This document shows, one piece after another, positions 1 to 11,775 of a stretch of 64,000 nucleotides of DNA. The DNA is taken from NCBI GenBank assembly GCA_020466095.1, contig CM035808.1:20448980-20512979 (forward strand), in the 5' to 3' direction. The notes below the pieces were generated by a model, which saw only the letters and a program-made list of their open reading frames with translations, was not told the DNA's origin and ran no database searches. The translations under genes were made by a program, and so were the position numbers. Within the stretch, counting starts at the first letter, position 1; each line of letters opens with the position of its first letter. This DNA comes from Chlorops oryzae (lineage: Eukaryota; Arthropoda; Insecta; Diptera; Chloropidae).

Positions 1-521
1 TAAGTAAACAACAAAAATACAAAAATAGAAGAAAAAAAATATTCTCTCCAAAGTCGAATGGCGACAGAATGACATGAAAAGGATCTTAAAGCTAAGATCG
101 AACGATTGAGCGGGTACCGTGGCACGTACGCAGAGTCATGCTGTTGCACATGCTCCACACAAGCCGCACCGCATCGCATCGAACTCAAAAGATCCGATTG
201 AATTGAAGAGTTTTTTTCTTTGTTTTTTCTTCTCTCATTTAAGCTCATGATGGGACCTGAAAACTGGTCAGGCGGTGCGCGTGGCGGCATCGATTGTCGT
301 TGCGCATTTTTATGAATGAAAGGAAACCGTGAGACACTGCGCATGCGCAGGGTTTGCAATTTTTCATTTAACAACAGTGACACGCCACAATCGAAGACGT
401 GAACATACTCGTACATTATCGTACGTATCGCCTTCTGTTGAGCGCTTTCTCAGCGACTTAATGAATAATTTATATATTGTTTATTTATATTTATATTTCG
501 ACGGCTCCCTATCTGTAGCTG

Positions 522-572
<51 letters not shown>

Positions 573-1409
573 CGCGTGTGTGTTGAAAGTCAGTTGGTAA
601 GATGATAGCAGAATGATCGCAGGCAGAACTGAAAGCGGCGATCGCAGTCTACTGATTATCGATTCCTGATTTCAGATTGCAAATTCGCGATTGCGGGATC
701 GTTACTGCGGCAGCATACTGTCTGGAGTTGAGTTTGAATCTATGAATGAGTGATACGCGTGAGATTGGAATTCGCATACGATTGACAACGATTATAGCCG
801 GATGTGAGAAGATTATTTAAGGGACATTTATTTGTAAACAACGTATTTTCGTCGAATCGTAAACTATGTACATAATGAGGATGATCGAATTCGTTTTCTT
901 CCACTTAATGAACATCGAATGTTGATAATTAAGTCTGTTATCATATGCTTTGCCTTACATATGTAGCGACATTGAATTACAACAAAGAATTATTCGTTGG
1001 CACCTGTTCGCTCGGTATCGACTTTCTCACGCTCAGATTGTCTCGAATTATCAGGCATGGAGCTCTGGAGAATTGTTTTTTTTTTTTGCTTCATGTTTAG
1101 TCTACAATAGCAAGAAGAGAAGTATAGAATTACGAAAGCTCGTGTGTGACCAATGGAGTCATCTTGCTAGCAATAAAATCAGAGCCGCAAAGTCTATTGC
1201 GACAGCCCCTACACACATACATATATACATATGTGCATATGTAGTTTAAAAAATTTTAAATATTTTCGACATTAACTTCTGGGCACGCTCGGCCAGATTG
1301 ATTATTATTTTATTGTGTAGGTACTTAAGCCGGAAGTGTTTTGTATATTTCTTTTTTTTTTTGCAAGGAATTTCAATGAGTTTGATTAAAGGAAGCTGAA
1401 AAGAAGAAA
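1..1409. other. noncoding stretch with a CT-rich tract
   Basis: No gene recognised. It is AT-rich with scattered CG-rich patches at 600-720. The apparent 85-residue ORF at 329-586 is produced by the CT tract. Confidence 0.5.
521..573. repeat. (CT)n microsatellite
   Basis: About 26 CT units with one TT interruption, followed by a short GT run. Confidence 0.95.
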
Positions 1410-2233
1410 CAAGTAAGGGTGTTATAGTAAGACGAGCCTGAAATTATAATATCCGACACAGATAAAAGTTTAACAACCCACCCAACGATAAGAGTCCGCA
1501 CGGACCTCCTAAAGACCCCTTTTCCGGAGCGTTAATACTCCCAAGTCGCTCCGACAGAAGCAAAAATGCTTTTTAAGAGTCAGCTTGGACTTTGCTTTTT
1601 AAAAAATGACTCGTTTGGTCTCCCTTAAGGCTCCAAGGCGTTGTTTTTTTGAGGCCTTAGCAAAATCACAACTTCGAAGAGTTCTTAAAATTGGCTACAA
1701 GATAACGGCTATTAAGACAAAGGTTTATGGAAATTTTCAAAACCATAAAGGAGCCTCATAAGCCGACTATGGAAAACTTTATGAAAATAGGCTTTTTGCC
1801 ACGCCCACTTTTACAATTTTTTAATAAAATTAAATGCCTTTAAATGTCTTCAAATATCAAATTGCATCAAAATATTTCAATAAATTCTGATTTTACAGTA
1901 GTTTCAATGGTTTCGATAACAGTCCCTGTTACTGGAGATACCCCTTAAAACAGCCCGATTAAGCTCCATGGTCAAAAATGTTCTTACTTTTGCCCCCGCC
2001 AATACGCATACAGAATTTTGTGAAGGTAGCTCAACTCTTTCGATAAGAAAGCTTCATACGGATAGACAGACAGACAGACAGACACGTGTCGAATCGAATT
2101 GATCGAATCTCCTGGTGACGCTGATCACTTTTTTATGCATACATGTTGTGGAGTCTATCTCGACTGGTTCTGGGATTACACACAACCCCACAAACCCAAT
2201 ATACCCTCGACATAGAGTGTCTCGGGTATGAAA
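1410..2233 (-). mobile_element. mini-me/DINE-1-like non-autonomous element, family 1
   Basis: Read on the minus strand it starts with a TATACCC-class end near 2233, has the CCAGTCGAGATAGAC block, a short GTCT tract (2065-2084), the GAGCTACCTTCACAAAATT block and a CCACGCC-type motif. It ends at 1410 with GGCTCG...CTATAACACCCTTACTTGTTT. This layout matches the Helentron-type DINE-1/mini-me class. About 230 bp at 1490-1740 has no counterpart in the other copies and looks like a later insertion. Confidence 0.75.
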
Positions 2234-2239
2234 ATGGCA

Positions 2240-3682
2240 ATATTTTTGTTGAATAAAAACTGATTACGAGGATCTGCAATGCAAATAATATTTTCCTCTC
2301 AAATGAGCACACGCAAAAACGATCACCAAAAAACGTCTCGCCTACATAATCAAATTGACTGTTAACAAAAAAACAGAAAAGCCCAAAAACTTACGACAAA
2401 AACAATCGCATTAACATGAGCAACAATGAGTTCATAATGATCAAAATCAGTAGCACTGAATTGGCCAACGACAGACGGAAAGACAGACAGACGGACGGTC
2501 TGACTAACTGACTGCCTCGAAAATGAATTGTAAATTGCGCACGCGCAAAGGAGCCTCACAACAAATGTAAAACGAGCGAACGACCAGCAAGCAATAACAT
2601 CAGCAACACCACAGTAGTTGCGAGCCATCGTCATTGCGATCGCGATCGCGATCGCCAACGGCAACAAAAACAACAACAACAACGACAACAATAAATAAGT
2701 ATCATCAGTAGACAAGACTGCTACTTGAATGTTGTTGTTATTGCCGTCGTTGTAGTCGTCGTCGCCGCCAGTGCCATGCCGGCATGTACGAGTAGTCGGC
2801 TATGTGCGATGTGCGCTTAAGTATCTTTAACTCTTGTGAGTGCTGAGCGCGCGCGTGCAGCTTTGGCAACCGTGGGAATCTGCGGTTCGCCACAATCCCA
2901 AAACCATTTGCAGCGCCAGCACTAAAGGGAGCACAAAAAATGAAGTGAACAAATAGAGAGAGATTGTGTGAGAGAGCGAGAGAGGGAGAGAGACTCAGCA
3001 GAGACACACCGTACGCCGTTACAGCTTCCACACTGACTCAATGACGAAAAAACTTTACAGATAAAATGACAACCATAGCAACACACACATTTAACCATAC
3101 TCTGCAACAACAACTTCACATTAACAACAACAAATACACATTAACATCATCAACAACAACAACAACAACAACAGAAGTAATGAGGGCAACATCAACGTCA
3201 TCAATGAGATCTGCTGCGGTTGCCGATCGAATTCGAATGTGTTTCGGGCCTGGCTTCGTTGCACGGAATTGGAACTGATTTGAATTGCGCGTTGCGGCGA
3301 CGACGCTCGATGGCACATGCACCAGCATGCAGCATGCGATATGCTTTTTGTGCATGCCTTGAATGTAGAGCTGCGAAATTTCGAATTAAGGAAACGAAGC
3401 GAAGAAGCTTTGGGGCTTATGAATCATCACTTGTTGGCACTGCTATCCGCGGAAGTGCTTCGGGGACAAGGGACGAACGTCTAAGGGAACATATCGAAAT
3501 GGAATGGAGGAATGTAACTGTCACACCAGGACTCTTACTTTAAGAAATGTTGTTCACAAATTCCAAAAAAAAAAAAAAAATTAAATTCTGGATCTATTTT
3601 CTTATTGATTTAATTCAGCTTCGTTCAAGGAAATTTAAAAAATATTAAAATGTGGATTTTTCCTACGTAATCAATAGAGTTA
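2240..3682. other. noncoding stretch with CAA-rich and GATCGC repeats
   Basis: Contains several (CAA)n-like tracts (2660-2690, 3110-3170) and AG-rich repeats at 2955-2995. ORFs here encode only Leu/Ser or Thr runs from these tracts. No gene seen. Confidence 0.5.
2636..2655. repeat. (GCGATC)n hexamer repeat
   Basis: Three and a third copies of a CpG-containing, self-complementary hexamer embedding GATC, standing out in AT-rich surroundings. Confidence 0.8.
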
Positions 3683-3686
3683 TTAA

Positions 3687-3805
3687 CCCTCTTTTTTGTC
3701 TCCGTATCTGGAAAGGAATACTCCAATCATATTAGTTTTTCTTTTCCCGAAATTAGTCTAATCCGAATTTTTCATTGAACAAAACTAACTTGTGGGAATA
3801 GAGGG
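3687..3805. mobile_element. piggyBac-type MITE, 119 bp
   Basis: Terminal inverted repeats CCCTCT/AGAGGG are bounded by TTAA at 3683-3686 and 3806-3809, the piggyBac target duplication. The dyad extends outside to TATTAA/TTAATA. No coding capacity. Confidence 0.65.
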
Positions 3806-4933
3806 TTAATAATGGAGGATGAGTTTTAAACTTCATTGGATTTTTTTTTTTTTTTGCAAAAAAAACTGATAGAATTCTCAATATTTTGGAAGAATAAGTT
3901 TAAATTGCATCAAAGCCTTCATGCACCATCGGTGGGACTGTGAAGTGAGACGTCCTTGAGGTGTTCATACGAGTACTTGAAACTTTTCACCTTCTGGGGT
4001 GGAGAAGGCCCCACAAATTCGCCCTAAGCTTTTCGTGTTCTAATCGGCTTCATTTGAGTTACACTTAAATAAACCAAGGATCGCCACAAGGATATAAAAT
4101 TATAACAAAGCAATGAAATGTCAAATCTCGCATGCTATTTTCGTATAAAGAAATCCTTATCGAATTTTTTTGAAATTAGTACAAAATCGGACTTTAATTG
4201 TTAAATCGTGCAATGCCATTTCCTTGCACTACACATTGTTTACAGCAATAAATGAGGTAAGTACAAATGCATGCATCAAGTCTCAACATGCACCCTATCG
4301 GAGTAATGTATGTATATCGTATGTGTGTATGCATGAAGTTTTCATTCAATTTAAGAACAGGTTAAAGGCAACCTAAGGACGTGTTTGCATAGCGTTTGAA
4401 TGAATAAAGGTTATCGCTCACTTTAGGCCAGCCAGTTTATTTAATTAATGCAAATTGCGACAATTTTCGAATTGTTCCTCGCATTTGATTACCTGAACGC
4501 CAAACCATAAAGGCAAATAATGGCAAACCACTTCAGACGGCGGGTACGCGGCTCGTAATCGGATTAGCTTGCGGAAACGTTACGATTTGCTTCGCTGATG
4601 GCGATTCGCATGCACTCACGACGAGTTGAAAGTGCATTTCGACTGCCGGCCGACCGACTGACCGACGGACGTTGCTCTCTTTGCAATTAAATCGCATAAA
4701 GCCATTAAGAATTAAGGTTGTAAAAGCTTTGAATGACAATTTTGCGCCTTTGGCAGTATGTTGAGTGCTCGTTATACGGTCGTCGCATCTCGGCTGGCGC
4801 AAGGTCCACTATTTTTGCTCACAGCATGCGATCGCATGTGCGCGATGTCTGTACCATCGCCTTGTCCAATCTCAATGGGTCTTTAGCAATTTGGAACTGC
4901 ACATAGACCCATCAAAGACGCGACGCGGGAGTA

Positions 4934-4958
4934 GTGTGTGTGTGTGTGTGTGTGTGTG
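4934..4958. repeat. (GT)n microsatellite
   Basis: About 12 GT units. Confidence 0.95.
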
Positions 4959-5877
4959 CATTGAGACAATTTCATCAATTGGCGTTGATATGCCACTCAA
5001 GTAGCAGGCAAGCAAAAACCAAAAAAAAAAAAAAAAAGAAGGAAAATACAAACAGTTCCCACGCTTATTGAGTTGCTCGAGTTGAACCAATGTGCTGCAG
5101 GGCAAAAGCATGTCAACCACTTCACCCATAAATCGTTGCGATCTCCCTACGAACTTTCACCGAATTAGTTACATTAATCTCATCGCAATGCGATGTAATA
5201 TCTGTTGTACGTTTTTCTTAAGCCCCCATTCGAATTGTCGCACCTAATCTTCATGTCGACAATAATGACAATCGACTCCCTTCATGTCAATTTATGCGGC
5301 ACAGTGGGGCTGACTGACAAACTGTCTGCGTGCTTTGGACCCGTTCAACTGCTTCATTACCCCAAACAAAAACAAAAACAAAAACAACAAAAAAGAGAAG
5401 AAAGAAGAAAAGAAAAACCGTATTGCCACAACGACATTAAGACTTTTTCCCATGCATCGAACTTGAGTAATTTCTTGAAGGTGCAGAAAGTGAATAACAA
5501 ATTCCAGAAGGGAGGAGAAAGAGAGCCAAAATAAAAAAGGAAAAACCGTCAGCATTTGAGCTAAGCATACGCGAAAGAACTTGTCGTGTTCGTCACACAC
5601 AAATCGCACTTAACGTTGCCGGATATCAGGGAATTTTCTTCAATGATGGTGGTGTAATTGTTGAAGGTGTGATAGGGAGAGACAGAGAAAGAATTGGAGA
5701 GCGATAGAGAAGCGAGTGGAAACAAATTGTTATTGTTACTGGGTACGAACATCTGTTGACTTGCAATAAAATTGTTGAATACGCGTTTGCACTTTTCAGT
5801 TTTCGGCAACATTCAATTTCGATGCCATCTGTTTCTTTTGTTTTTGCGCAAAGCAGCGGGAAAAATTGTGGGGGTCC

Positions 5878-5928
5878 TGCCTGTCGGTCTGTCTGTCGGT
5901 CTGTCTGTCGGTCTGTCTGTCTGTCTGT
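5878..5928. repeat. (GTCT/GTCG)n microsatellite
   Basis: About 12 tetramers of GTCY/GTCG type. The flanks do not match the mini-me elements that carry such tracts elsewhere in the window, so this one is free-standing or its host element has decayed. Confidence 0.9.
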
Positions 5929-7789
5929 ACCGAAAAGAAAAAGCGGGAAAATACGATGCGATTCCCACATTTCTTTCTTCCCAAGGCTAGGAGCTGTGTT
6001 TTACTTTTTGCCAATGGAACGCCAGCGCAGACACACAGCAATTACTCTGAATTCAGCTTCTGCGGTTGATGTTGATGCATGAGTGTTTTCTTCGGTGAAC
6101 AGTTGTCACTAATGTTGATGGGGGTATTGCAGAATTTATTTGAAATTCTGCTCACCAAAACATGACGGTGGAAAATTAAATTGAAATGGAAAACTTCTTA
6201 CTGATTGATTGTTGGTTTTTATTAAGACTTTATTTTCGTGGATTGAAATATTTCATTTCATTAAGACATTTAAAACCGAAAAAACTTTTCATAAGTCAGA
6301 TGAATTCCTTCCTGCCATGGAACATTTTCTTTAAAGCTTTTAATTTGTGTCGTCTTCAATATGTTGCCATACAATGTATTCGCAACATCAGTAGTTCGAG
6401 CAACAACCAAACAATCAAACGGCCAACAACAATATGCCTCTCTACTCATAACAAATGACACGTTCAATGGGAGGCAAATAGCTTTGTCATTTTGTCAATT
6501 TGTCAATCAAGGCAATTTGTCGGTGGAAATAATGATTTGTTTGTGAGAGATATTCTAACAAGTCACTTAAGCTAATGGCAACATTGTATCTCAACAACAA
6601 ATGAATGTGTTTTCGTTTTCCCGGCAAAAAAAAAAAGAGGAGGAAAATGTGGGCGGCTGTTCATTTTCGTAGAGATTTACATGACTTCTTTTTTTTTTGT
6701 TTTTTTGTTGAATCCGTTGCCGGTCAACAAAATAATTAAGCGTCAGAGGGCAGCGAGTGATAGCAAGAGAGAACGATAAACATGTTTGGCGTGGACTCCA
6801 CCTCGGGCATATGCTCTCGTTGTTGAAAGAATTATGGCAATATGATTCGCTCTTGACCACATAAGCTAGCGTCAGCGCTTCATTTGACCGCAAGAACATG
6901 GCAAGCGTAACAATCTAGAAATCGTGGGAAACGCCCGTTCTAGCAATCACATCAACATCGGTTCACTTGTTGCTTCTTGGTAATGACAGTCCGTCAGTTA
7001 GTCGGACAGCTGAACTGGTTATTTGGTCACCTTTACTCTTGCGTTATGTTACTTCATCTGTTGTTAACAAAATTTATTTATTTCGAAGGCAAGTGCTTGC
7101 GATGTGTGGACAGAATTAATCATCACTTGGCGCTGAACCTTCAGGGGTATGTCAACAAACAACATACACCATACATTTGAAACGGTGGCCGGTGATGGGT
7201 GATGGCACCTTAACAGTAGGAGTATAAATGGTGTTTGTGAAGATCAAGGAAAGAAGATCGCTAGAATTCCTTTTGAAATAATCGATTGTAACATCTGTAT
7301 GGGTATGAGAGACAAAACTGCTCAAGCAAAGTCCAAAAATTACATAAATACCTGATTTCATCAGAGATCATTAGAATGTTGAAATAAATTGTTAGTTGAA
7401 ATAGAAAAAAATGCCTCCCACTTTAAGAGTAATTTAATTCTACGTCGGCTTAAATGGAAATTGTCATAAAGTGATTGCATGGTTAGTGAGAAGAATGAAA
7501 CAAATGATTTCATAGTAACTGTGGCGCGTGACTTATCCTCATTAACACCTTCACACAAAGAGCCTTTCATTATTTTCTAATTTCGCTTGATATGTGCTAA
7601 TTGAACTTTGACGCCTGTCGTATTAAGTCCTGAGTTCTTTTTGTTTTGTGATTGGCCAGATATAATAATAGGCGATAATAATAATTTTCATAATTCCGCC
7701 TAAGCTATCTGATTTTTTCCGAAAATTTTATCAGTTTCGGAGTGTTCAGTTTAATAATGTTTCCGAAAGCTTTATAAAACAGGAGGCTG

Positions 7790-8765
7790 AGAAATTCAGT
7801 ACGAATTTAGTTCGAAGTGATTCAGAAATGAGGCAACAATTAGTACGAAAATACTCCGAAAAGAGTCGGAACGCCTTCAAAATTTGGAAATGTGTATGAA
7901 AGTTATCCGAAATGCGTCCGAAAGGAGAACTTAATGAGCCCGAAAAGATAGGATTCCAAAATAAATTCAAAATCAATCCGAAATAAGTCCAAAAAATTTC
8001 CGAAATGAGTCTGAAATGGGTATGAATTGAGCCCGAAACGATTTCTAAATGAGTCTGAAATAAGTCCGAAATGAGTCCGAACTGATTCCGAAATAAAATT
8101 ATAATGAGTCCGAAAGAAGTCCAAAATGAGAGCGAAATGAGTTGGAAATGAGTCCAAAGTGGGACCGAAATGAGCCCGAAACAAGTCCGAAATAGGTTTA
8201 AGATAAGTCCAAAACGAGTCCGAAATAACTTCGAAATGAGTCCAAAAAAATTCCGAAATGAGCCTGAAAAGCGGACGAAAGAAGATGGAAAAGATTCCGA
8301 AATTGATTAAAAATAAGTCGAAAACGATTTCTAAATGAGTCTGAAATAAGTCCGAAATGATTCCGAAATTAATTTGAAACGAGTCCGAAATTATTCCGAA
8401 ATGATTCCGAAATGAGTCCGAAATGAGTCCGAAATGAGTCCGAAATGAGTCTGAAATGAGTCTGAAATGAGTCCGAAATGAGTCTGAACTGATTCCGAAA
8501 TGAAATTGAAATTAAATTGAAATGAGTCCGAAATAGTTTCGAAACGAGTCCGAAATGAGTTCGAAAAAATTCCGAAATGAGTCTGAAATGGGTATGAAAT
8601 GAGCCCACGCGGACGAAATAAGATGGAAAAGAATCCGAAATTGATTAAAAATAAGTTGAAAACGATTTTTAAATGAGTCTGAAATGAGTCCGAAATAAGT
8701 CCGAAATGATTCCGAAATGAGTCCGAAATGATTCCGAAATGAAATTGAAATTAGTTTGAAATGTT
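7790..8765. repeat. 11-bp-period minisatellite, about 1 kb
   Basis: Tandem, imperfect copies of GAAATGAGTCC with frequent variants (GATTCCGAAAT, AAGTCCGAAAT). Eleven bases times three makes an 11-residue repeat on the minus strand (FRTHFGLISDS-like), which explains the long ORFs there. A larger block beginning GCGGACGAAA recurs at 8271 and 8609, giving a second-order period near 338 bp. Confidence 0.9.
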
Positions 8766-8769
8766 TGGA

Positions 8770-11500
8770 GCAAATAAATTAAGTTCTTTTTTTGTCTTTT
8801 ACATAGAAGTACCTACCTATTAACATACGGATAGGGAACGACTATAAATCGCGGGGTCCAGGGTTAAGGGTCACGCATGGAAATAACTCGGAAGCAATTT
8901 AGATAAAAGAAAATCTAAGAATCGGATAGATAGAAAATTAAAAAAAAAAAATATAATCAAATGAAATAATTACTAGAAAAATGTATCAGTGCCGAAGGGA
9001 GACACAAGCACATCACTCTTATACCGTCTCATTCAGGATGTGAAAGCTATCTCAAAACTATGTTGCTCCGAATAAGGACTCATAAATGGCTCCGAACATT
9101 TTCTGGGTAAATCCAAATTGCACTTTCGAGATTTCACAAGTGCACGAGATTAGTTGAAAAAAAAAAAAAAAATAAAACAAAAATGTGTATATATTTCTCC
9201 CATTGAAGCGTGTATCAGAGTTTCCAAAAATAAACCGAAATAATTTATCACAAAATTGTAAACAAGAGAATTGCCACTTAAATACGCATAGCCACATTTT
9301 TAACATGCACTATGAATTCCATAAAGTCTATATTTAGATGCAACCCTGCACTTAAAACAAAATGAATAGAGCATGAAACATATGTGCCAAGGCACTTTCG
9401 CTGGAAACGAAACCGAAACGCATCATTTTATGTGGAACTAAAAATGTATTACGAAGCCTGAAAATGCGGCCAAGTGTTGTTAATTGAATTACTTTCGACA
9501 ATCTAGGAACTAATTTCGAACGCTCAATTATAGCTCAATGAGTACGAGGAACACTATTGGCAATATTTCCCTCAAACAGAATATCGAACGCATAAACATT
9601 CATGCATTTCACTTAGTTAGGGCGTACGCATGGGGAGATTTTGGTGTGTTAAACCTCCTCTGAAATGATATAAGTTTCCCTTCCGAAATAATTTTCTTCG
9701 CAAATGCCTGGGGAGAATATGACGATTTTTGGGAGACTGGGAGGTAGGTGTTGCGGTTTTCTCACTAATTCGATTTCGGATGTTCCGATTGAAGCGTCGA
9801 TATTTCGTTTGCAACATTTATAACACTTCAAACAGCATGAATCACCTGCCCAGCGTCGGGAAAACTCATTGGATGGTGAATTCTTTATACAACTCTGTAT
9901 GCATGTACAATGTATAAAACCCTCCGCCGAACGTTTGTTTGGCACTTGAAACGAAAATTCCAAATGAATTGAAATGAAATGCTCTTTAAATTTGATTGTG
10001 CCGTTTTTCCCTTCGTTAATTCTGCTTTGCGAAAATGTTTCGAGGGTGAAAATACTGAAATTAATCTACTGCGAAAATCAGTTATTCGGGAAATTCTTCG
10101 AATACTCGTGAGAGGCTTTAGCACCGAACATTAAGAGCTGTGCCTTCAACTAACAGGGAGAACTCTCAATGAGGATAAGTGTTTTTTTTTTTTTTTTTTT
10201 TTTAAATAAAAGGATTTTTTCCTTTAAATCGTTACCTAATTGAGGTAATCGGCTTCAAAGACAGATAAACGGATAAACTGATAAAATGATTGTGAAAGAG
10301 GAATCTTTATAAGGTTGTTGACTTCTAAAAAATTCCTGACTCAAAATTTCATGTATACTTGGAAGCGCCACTCAAAATGTCAAAAGCGCCGCCCAATATG
10401 ATTCCTTCAAAGGCAGGGCGAGAAAAATTCGTATGCATGTTTGCCAGATAAGCTCGAGTCATATTTCGTTAAATCTTGAGGCACTTTCTCAAGACAAACT
10501 TGCATCGAAACGATAAGAGGGGACCCCTCAAATTTCATTCACTGAATTATCACAAATAAATTGTGTTGATACGAAGATTTTGAGTCTCCATGAAAGAAGA
10601 TAACCGCTCATTAAATCAGAAATATTTTCCATTTCGTTTTAATTTTCCTTTTTTTTTCCCAAATAGAATGCAACAAAAATATGAAATCCAAAACTAAAGG
10701 AACAAAAAAAAAAAAAAACAAAAAAAGTAAATTACGAAGCACACAACAGAATTATGACTCTGTGAAGTGCATTCAAGCGCGCATATGGAGTGCGATTGCA
10801 TCGAACATGTGTTCGATATTCCCATGGAACTAAAAATAGTAACATTCCAAGCTGGAGCGCTTGAAACGAAACGAACAGCAACAACGACAACGATAAGAAC
10901 AACAAAAACAACAGCGCCAGAAAACGAAAGAATAACAAATTTGTGCGCCTTAATATCGAGGATATTCTCCAAAACAGCTCAAATGGGTTCAAGTGCAACG
11001 AGCGGCATGTTGCGCTGAAGCAGCATCGAAATCGGAATCATTATTAGAACACATCATAAAATGTGCAGCGACCGAGCGCCTGAGCGCAAAGTGTCGCTTC
11101 CCAAAGTCTATATTTAGCGCGAAGGCAAGAGGCCATTCAAAAGTAGTAACACCAAACTGACACACACACACACACACACACACACAGTCTCAGCCGCTCA
11201 CACTCAAATGTACTTTACATCTGAACAGAGCATTTCATTTGAACGTGAGCATTCTCCAACGAACATGAACGAAGGAACGACGAATTTAATGCGGCGAACG
11301 AGCAAAGTGCATCATCCGAAGGAAGCGAATGAGTCGCTGCATCGCGAACGTGCGCGCTCGTCTGAGCCACTTGAAGGGCTGGCTGGCTGGCTGACTGGCT
11401 GCGGTGATGTTGGCGATATTGACGATGTTGCGGCCTTTATTTTTAGGCACACTCGCGCAACATTCGAACATGTGTTCGCATTGTTCCCCGATATTGCTAC
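8770..11500. other. intergenic stretch upstream of the WRPW gene
   Basis: No coding gene recognised. It contains homopolymer runs (for example T at 10182-10203), a CA microsatellite (11161-11186) and a more GC-rich segment at 10960-11470 that may be regulatory for the WRPW gene. The Cys-containing ORF at 9649-9963 (minus) has no codon or motif support. Confidence 0.45.
11161..11186. repeat. (CA)n microsatellite
   Basis: Thirteen CA units, about 600 bp upstream of the WRPW coding region. Confidence 0.95.
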
Positions 11501-11557
11501 TCAAAAATTTTAATAAAGCAATGAAAATCATATGTGGAAAAGGTCGTTGTAAGCAGT

Positions 11558-11564
11558 TATAAAA
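11558..11564 (+). promoter_or_regulatory. second, upstream TATA-like box
   Basis: TATAAAA lies 100 bases upstream of the other TATA element, with an initiator-like CAGTGA near 11580. If used, the longer leader would include the ATG at 11679, whose ORF overlaps the start codon and could reduce translation. Which box is active cannot be decided from sequence. Confidence 0.3.
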
Positions 11565-11657
11565 ACCAAAAAGAGCATGCAGTGACAGCAGCATCAACAG
11601 TGCGCCTTCATTGCCCGCAATTTCTTTGAGTGAAGTGCGTATCACTTTCTTCTAGTC

Positions 11658-11664
11658 TATATAA
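11658..11664 (+). promoter_or_regulatory. TATA box, proximal promoter of the WRPW gene
   Basis: TATATAA is followed about 33 bases later by an ACAGTCC initiator-like sequence at 11691-11697. That implies a 5' untranslated region of about 85 bases with no upstream ATG. An ATG at 11679, in another frame and overlapping the CDS start, would lie upstream of this start site. Confidence 0.55.
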
Positions 11665-11775
11665 GGAACGTTGTCGGAATGGAAATTTCGACAGTCCGTG
11701 CGCGGCGCTTGAAGAGAGCGTGTTTATTTCGTCGAGTCAAAAGAGTGAAAAGAGCGCAACACACACACACATTCG

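Larger units (their letters stand above)
3810..7789. other. noncoding stretch, simple repeats only
   Basis: Holds a GT run (4934-4958), poly-A and CAAAAA runs near 5020 and 5370, and a GTCT/GTCG tract (5878-5928). No ORF resembles a known family; overlapping frames of the GTCT tract give the Ser/Val/Cys-Leu or Thr/Asp/Arg-Gln ORFs. I see no gene. Confidence 0.5.

Noticed and set aside
7903..8608. Minus-strand ORFs with FRTHFGLISDS-type repeats
   Set aside because: They are translations of the 11-bp minisatellite: 33 bases give 11 residues. The frame is interrupted and there is no start context.
9649..9963. 104-codon minus-strand ORF with several cysteines
   Set aside because: No signal peptide, no regular cysteine spacing and no splice or promoter context. 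Likely chance.
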